Below, in pieces: positions 15,149-18,275 of a DNA stretch of 18,275 nucleotides. Made by a program: the position numbers and the translations under genes. Below the pieces are notes generated by a model. That model was not told the DNA's origin. It saw only the letters and a list, made by a program, of their open reading frames with translations, and searched no databases. The DNA is from CAZXBB01 sp964638815 (lineage in GTDB: Bacteria; Planctomycetota; Phycisphaerae; Phycisphaerales; SM1A02), in assembly GCA_964638815.1 (NCBI GenBank), contig CAZXBB010000039.1, forward strand, positions 1 through 18,275, in the 5' to 3' direction. Numbering within the stretch: the first letter of the stretch is position 1; each line of letters starts with the position of its first letter.

Positions 15149-15829
15149 ATGATCCAGCACGGCCCCCGGCGTGACTCCCGGCCTGACCCCCGGCATGGCC
15201 CCCGGCATGACCCCCGGCATGGCCCCCGGCATGACTCCCGGCATGACCCCCGGCATGACCCGGAGCCGAGGCAGGTCACGAGACTGCTCAGCCACTGGCA
15301 GGACGGGGACGCGGCGGCGGGCGGCGCCGCGCTGGCGATGGTCTACGCCGACCTCCGGCGTCTGGCCCAGGTCTACCTCCGGCGCGAGGCGCCGGATCAC
15401 ACGCTCCAGCCGACGGCACTCGTCCACGAGGCCTACCTCCGCCTCATCGGCAACGCCGGAGCGTCCCCCCCGCGGCTCGAAAGCGGAGCGCACCTGATCG
15501 GCGTGGCCGCGCGGCTCATGCGGCAGATCCTCGTGAACCACGCGCACCGCAGGAGGACGCTCCGCCGCGGCGGCGACCGCCGCCGGCTCGATCTCGACCC
15601 GGCTCTGGCCGTGTTCGAGGAGCGGGCCGTGGACCTCGTCGCGCTCGACGAGGCACTCGAGCGTCTGTCCGGTCTCGATCCGCGGCAGGCCCGCATCGTC
15701 GAGATGCGGTTCTTCGGCGCGATGACCGTCGAGGAGACCGCCCGCGCGCTCGACACCTCGGTCCGGACGGTCGAGCGCGACTGGACGATGGCCCGCGCGT
15801 GGCTTTCGCGTGAGCTGGCGAAGACATGA
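15149..15829 (+). CDS. ECF-type RNA polymerase sigma factor with repeat-encoded His/Arg-rich N-terminus
   Basis: 226 residues from ATG 15149 with AGGAG 10 nt upstream. Residues 43-140 are sigma region 2 of the type common in planctomycetes (VTRLLSHWQDGD, LRRLAQVYLRRE, TLQPTALVHEAYLRL, AARLMRQILVNHA); residues 165-222 are region 4 with its helix-turn-helix (MTVEETARALDTSVRTVERD). The acidic DAED motif of typical ECF region 2.2 is absent; this stretch instead has Thr85 and Thr89. Members normally begin just before the segment at 43. Here about 40 extra residues precede it, mostly a (G/D)(P/S)RH tetrapeptide repeat encoded by the 12-bp tandem array and containing seven His. No in-frame ATG or GTG lies between the array and region 2, so the tail must be translated. 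The kinase gene overlaps by 4 bp, and no anti-sigma gene is visible, suggesting that the kinase controls this factor. Confidence 0.9.
   Translation: MIQHGPRRDSRPDPRHGPRHDPRHGPRHDSRHDPRHDPEPRQVTRLLSHWQDGDAAAGGAALAMVYADLRRLAQVYLRREAPDHTLQPTALVHEAYLRLIGNAGASPPRLESGAHLIGVAARLMRQILVNHAHRRRTLRRGGDRRRLDLDPALAVFEERAVDLVALDEALERLSGLDPRQARIVEMRFFGAMTVEETARALDTSVRTVERDWTMARAWLSRELAKT
15163..15258 (+). repeat. Eight 12-bp tandem repeats at the start of the sigma gene
   Basis: Eight consecutive units of consensus CCCCCGGCATGA, the first two more diverged (15163-15186), cover 96 bp. Differences between units are single bases (C/T at position 2, A/G at position 12). A 12-bp unit keeps the reading frame, so copy-number change would lengthen or shorten the tail by four residues without breaking the gene. 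Confidence 0.95.
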
Positions 15830-18275
15830 ACCAGTCGCGCTGGAATCGCATGAAGGAGATCTTCGGCGCGGCGGAGGCGCTCCCGGGCACGGACCGCCTC
15901 GCGTATCTCGACGTCGAGTGCGCGGACGACGAGGAGCTGCGCCGGGAGGTCGAGACGCTGTTGTCCGCGGATGCCGGTCCGGAGTTCCTCGCGCCGCCGG
16001 AGCGCGACGAGATCGACGCCGTCCTTGGTTTCGACGATCGCGAGCTGTCGGCCGGCGCGCGGCTCGGGCCGTACGAGCTGGTCAGCCTGATCGCTTCCGG
16101 CGGCATGGGCTCCGTCTACCTGGCGCGCCGCGCCGACGACGTGTTCGACAAGCAGGTCGCGATCAAGGTGATGCAGCGGAGCGTCGCGGGCCCGCACCTG
16201 GAGGACCGCTTTCAACGCGAGCGGCAGGCGCTCGCCCGCCTCGATCATCCGAACGTCACGCGTCTCCTCGACGGCGGCACGACGCCCGACGGGCGTCCGT
16301 ACCTGGTCATGGAGTACGTCGAGGGCCGGCCGATCGACCTCTACTGTCACGACATGCGCGCGACGATCGCCCAGCGGCTGGAGCTCTTCACGACGGTGTG
16401 CGCGGCGGTCGCGTACGCCCACCGCAATCTCGTGATCCACCGCGACGTGAAACCGAGCAACGTGCTGGTGGCCGACGACGGCACGGTCAAGCTGCTCGAC
16501 TTCGGGATCGCACGCTGGCTCGATCACGAGGACGGGACGGCGGTCACCGCCACGATCACCCGGCTGCGGGCGATGACGCCCGAGTACGCGAGCCCGGAGC
16601 AGATTCGAGGCGAGCCCGTGTCCACGGCAACGGACGTCTACTCGCTCGGCGTCCTGCTGTACGAGCTGCTGTGCGGCCGCCGGCCCTTCCGCCTGCGGGA
16701 TCTCCCGCACTACGAGGCCGATCGCACGGTCTGCGAGGAGGATCCGCCACTGCCGAGCAGCGCCGTCGGACGCGGCCGTCGCGCCGGCGCGATCAGGCTG
16801 CCGTTCGCGGATCGCGCCGGGCGCGCGCTGCGCGGAGATCTCGACACGATCGTCATGACCGCCCTGCGGAAGGACCCCGCCCGCCGTTACGGCTCGGTGG
16901 AGCAGTTCGCCGACGACGTTCGCCGTTACCTCGACTCGCGGCCGATCCGCGCCCGCAAGGACACCTTCGTCTACCGCGCCGGCAAGCTCATGAGACGGAA
17001 CAAGCCGCTGACGGCAGCGGGGCTCCTCGTCGCTGCCGCCGTGTGCACGGCGTTCGTGGGAATCTCGCTGGGACTCGTCCACGCCCGCGAAGCGGAGCGG
17101 ACCGCGCGTTTCCAGCGCGCGTCGGCGCAGGAGGTCGTGGCGTTCTTCGAGAAGATGCTCACCGCCGCGAACCCGTACCGGAAGGGCCACGAGGTCACGG
17201 TGCTGGAGCTGCTCGAGGACGCCGAACGCGACATCGGCGCGGATCTCGCCGACAAGCCGGAGGTCGAGGCGGGTGTGCGGCTCGCCCTCGCGCGCACGCA
17301 GGTGAGCATGATGATGTGGGACCGCGTCCGCCCGAACGCCGAGCGCGCGCTGGCGCTCTACCGGCGTCTGGGAGAGGACGAGCGGGACGATCTCCTCGTC
17401 GCCGAGTGCCTCGGTCTCCTTGGGCGCGCGTACTCGCATCTCGAGGTCCCGCGCGCGGTGGACGTGCAGCGGGAGAGCCTCGCGATCCGGCGGCGCATCC
17501 TCGGCCCCGAGCACCCGCTCGTCGCCGAGGCGACGGGCAACCTCGGTTTCGCGCTCTGGCAGAACGGGCCGCGGCCGCCGCGCTTCGACGACGCGGAGAC
17601 GCGATACCTCGAGGCGCTCGCGATGCTCGATCGCCTCGGCCACGGCCGCACGCGCGACGCCGCCCGCTACACGATGAGCCTCGGCTACATGTACCACCGG
17701 CAGGGCCGCCCCGTCGAGGCGGAGGCCCGCTACCGCGAGGCCCTCTCGCTCTACGCCGAGCTGCCGGTGAACGAGGACCTGTACGAGTTCGCGGCGCTGA
17801 GCTGCTACGCCGAGCTGCTGGAGGACCTGGAGCGCTACGGCGAAGCGGCGCGCCTGGTGACCGAGTACCGGGCGATGCTTCCGTCCGGCGACGACGAGAA
17901 GCTGCGCACGATGACGTGGCGGTCGGCGCGGCTGCGTCGTCTGGGCAACGATCTCGACGCCGCGCTGCGCGACTACCGCGAGGCCCTTGCGCTCGAGTGC
18001 GAGGCGATCGAGACGGTGACCCCGGGCGAAGCCGAACGCCTCCGCGGGTACGCGACGCTGCTGCGATCACGCGAGCCGGGCATGGGGCCGGCGGCGCTCT
18101 TCCACGACGTGGTGGACGTGCTGCGGAGCGCGACGGCGGGAAGCGGCGTGCACGTCGCCCGGCAGATGCAGGAACTCGCGATCGCGCTGCGCGCGATCGG
18201 GGAGAACGCCGCAGCGGTGGCGATGCTCGAGACGTGCGCCGAAGCCAGCCGCGCGTCGCTGCCGGAGTCGGAGGC
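15826..18275 (+). CDS. Transmembrane Ser/Thr protein kinase with C-terminal TPRs, 3'-truncated
   Basis: The frame is open from ATG 15826 to the window end with no stop: 816 codons, incomplete. Residues 1-60 form the short N-terminal helical region usual in this group (WNRMKEIFGAAEAL, LRREVETLLSAD). The Hanks-type kinase domain spans about 82-345: P-loop ASGGMGSVY (90-98, the first Gly replaced by Ala), Lys114 in VAIK, probable alphaC Glu132, HRDVKPSN (205-212, Asp207), DFG (225-227) and TPEYASPEQ (251-259). All catalytic residues are present, so it should be active. A transmembrane helix is at about 395-418. The outer part from about 430 on is TPR-rich (QRESLAIRRRILGPEHPLVAE from 548, then further helical repeats to the edge), probably a protein-binding sensor. 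It overlaps the sigma gene by ATGA, implying coupled translation and function. Its C-terminus and any stop are outside the window. Confidence 0.93.
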   Translation, partial: MNQSRWNRMKEIFGAAEALPGTDRLAYLDVECADDEELRREVETLLSADAGPEFLAPPERDEIDAVLGFDDRELSAGARLGPYELVSLIASGGMGSVYLARRADDVFDKQVAIKVMQRSVAGPHLEDRFQRERQALARLDHPNVTRLLDGGTTPDGRPYLVMEYVEGRPIDLYCHDMRATIAQRLELFTTVCAAVAYAHRNLVIHRDVKPSNVLVADDGTVKLLDFGIARWLDHEDGTAVTATITRLRAMTPEYASPEQIRGEPVSTATDVYSLGVLLYELLCGRRPFRLRDLPHYEADRTVCEEDPPLPSSAVGRGRRAGAIRLPFADRAGRALRGDLDTIVMTALRKDPARRYGSVEQFADDVRRYLDSRPIRARKDTFVYRAGKLMRRNKPLTAAGLLVAAAVCTAFVGISLGLVHAREAERTARFQRASAQEVVAFFEKMLTAANPYRKGHEVTVLELLEDAERDIGADLADKPEVEAGVRLALARTQVSMMMWDRVRPNAERALALYRRLGEDERDDLLVAECLGLLGRAYSHLEVPRAVDVQRESLAIRRRILGPEHPLVAEATGNLGFALWQNGPRPPRFDDAETRYLEALAMLDRLGHGRTRDAARYTMSLGYMYHRQGRPVEAEARYREALSLYAELPVNEDLYEFAALSCYAELLEDLERYGEAARLVTEYRAMLPSGDDEKLRTMTWRSARLRRLGNDLDAALRDYREALALECEAIETVTPGEAERLRGYATLLRSREPGMGPAALFHDVVDVLRSATAGSGVHVARQMQELAIALRAIGENAAAVAMLETCAEASRASLPESE

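Noticed and set aside
15163..15258. Possible CRISPR or regulatory iteron array
   Set aside because: The units are 12 bp with no spacers and lie in frame inside a gene; a simple tandem repeat explains them.
14996..15547. N-terminal extension of the FG-GAP protein up to 15547
   Set aside because: It would be antisense to the sigma factor, includes the low-complexity repeat, and would hide a clear signal peptide starting at 14995.
15433..17697. A 754-codon open frame on - opposite the sigma factor and kinase
   Set aside because: It is antisense to an unbroken kinase frame with all catalytic residues; composition is that of a shadow ORF.

Overview
The window is very GC-rich bacterial DNA, most likely from a planctomycete, with a Phycisphaerae-like lineage as the best guess. 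Three things point there: several secreted proteins end in the same dockerin-like double EF-hand tail, a diverged ECF sigma factor is overlapped by a Ser/Thr kinase with TPRs, and metal-transport permeases carry a fused DtxR-like domain. Taxonomy is inferred from gene content only. No tRNA, rRNA, CRISPR array, transposase or phage gene was seen.

Layout. (1) From the left edge to 2820, on +, two overlapping permease genes of an ABC-3 type Mn/Zn/Fe importer; the first lacks its 5' end. Each encodes a DtxR-like winged-helix and metal-binding/dimerisation domain at its C-terminus. (2) From 2885 to 14995, six genes, all on -, and all encoding exported proteins. In transcription order they are an FG-GAP beta-propeller, a choice-of-anchor B (LVIVD-type) propeller, a large alpha/beta-hydrolase lipoprotein, a Cys-rich planctomycete-type protein of unknown function, a lipoprotein ending in a pentein (agmatine-deiminase-like) domain, and a Pmp-like parallel beta-helix protein. 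Four of the six share the dockerin-like tail and the other two have lipoboxes. The choice-of-anchor B and hydrolase genes look co-transcribed. A clear intrinsic terminator follows the Cys-rich protein gene. (3) From 15149 to the right edge, on +, an ECF-type sigma factor overlaps by 4 bp a transmembrane Ser/Thr kinase with TPRs that runs off the window.

How the parts may work together. The permeases would import a divalent metal, with the ATPase and binding protein expected to the left, and the fused DtxR domains may sense it. The minus-strand block is an exoprotein island whose dockerin-like tails probably act as a shared sorting or attachment tag. The sigma/kinase pair fits a signalling unit in which the kinase controls the sigma factor; its divergent position next to the island suggests, but does not show, a regulatory link.

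The points most worth a second look are the pentein lipoprotein with Gln in place of the usual Glu, the unusual metal-ligand positions in the fused DtxR domains, and eight 12-bp tandem repeats translated into a His/Arg-rich N-terminal tail on the sigma factor.
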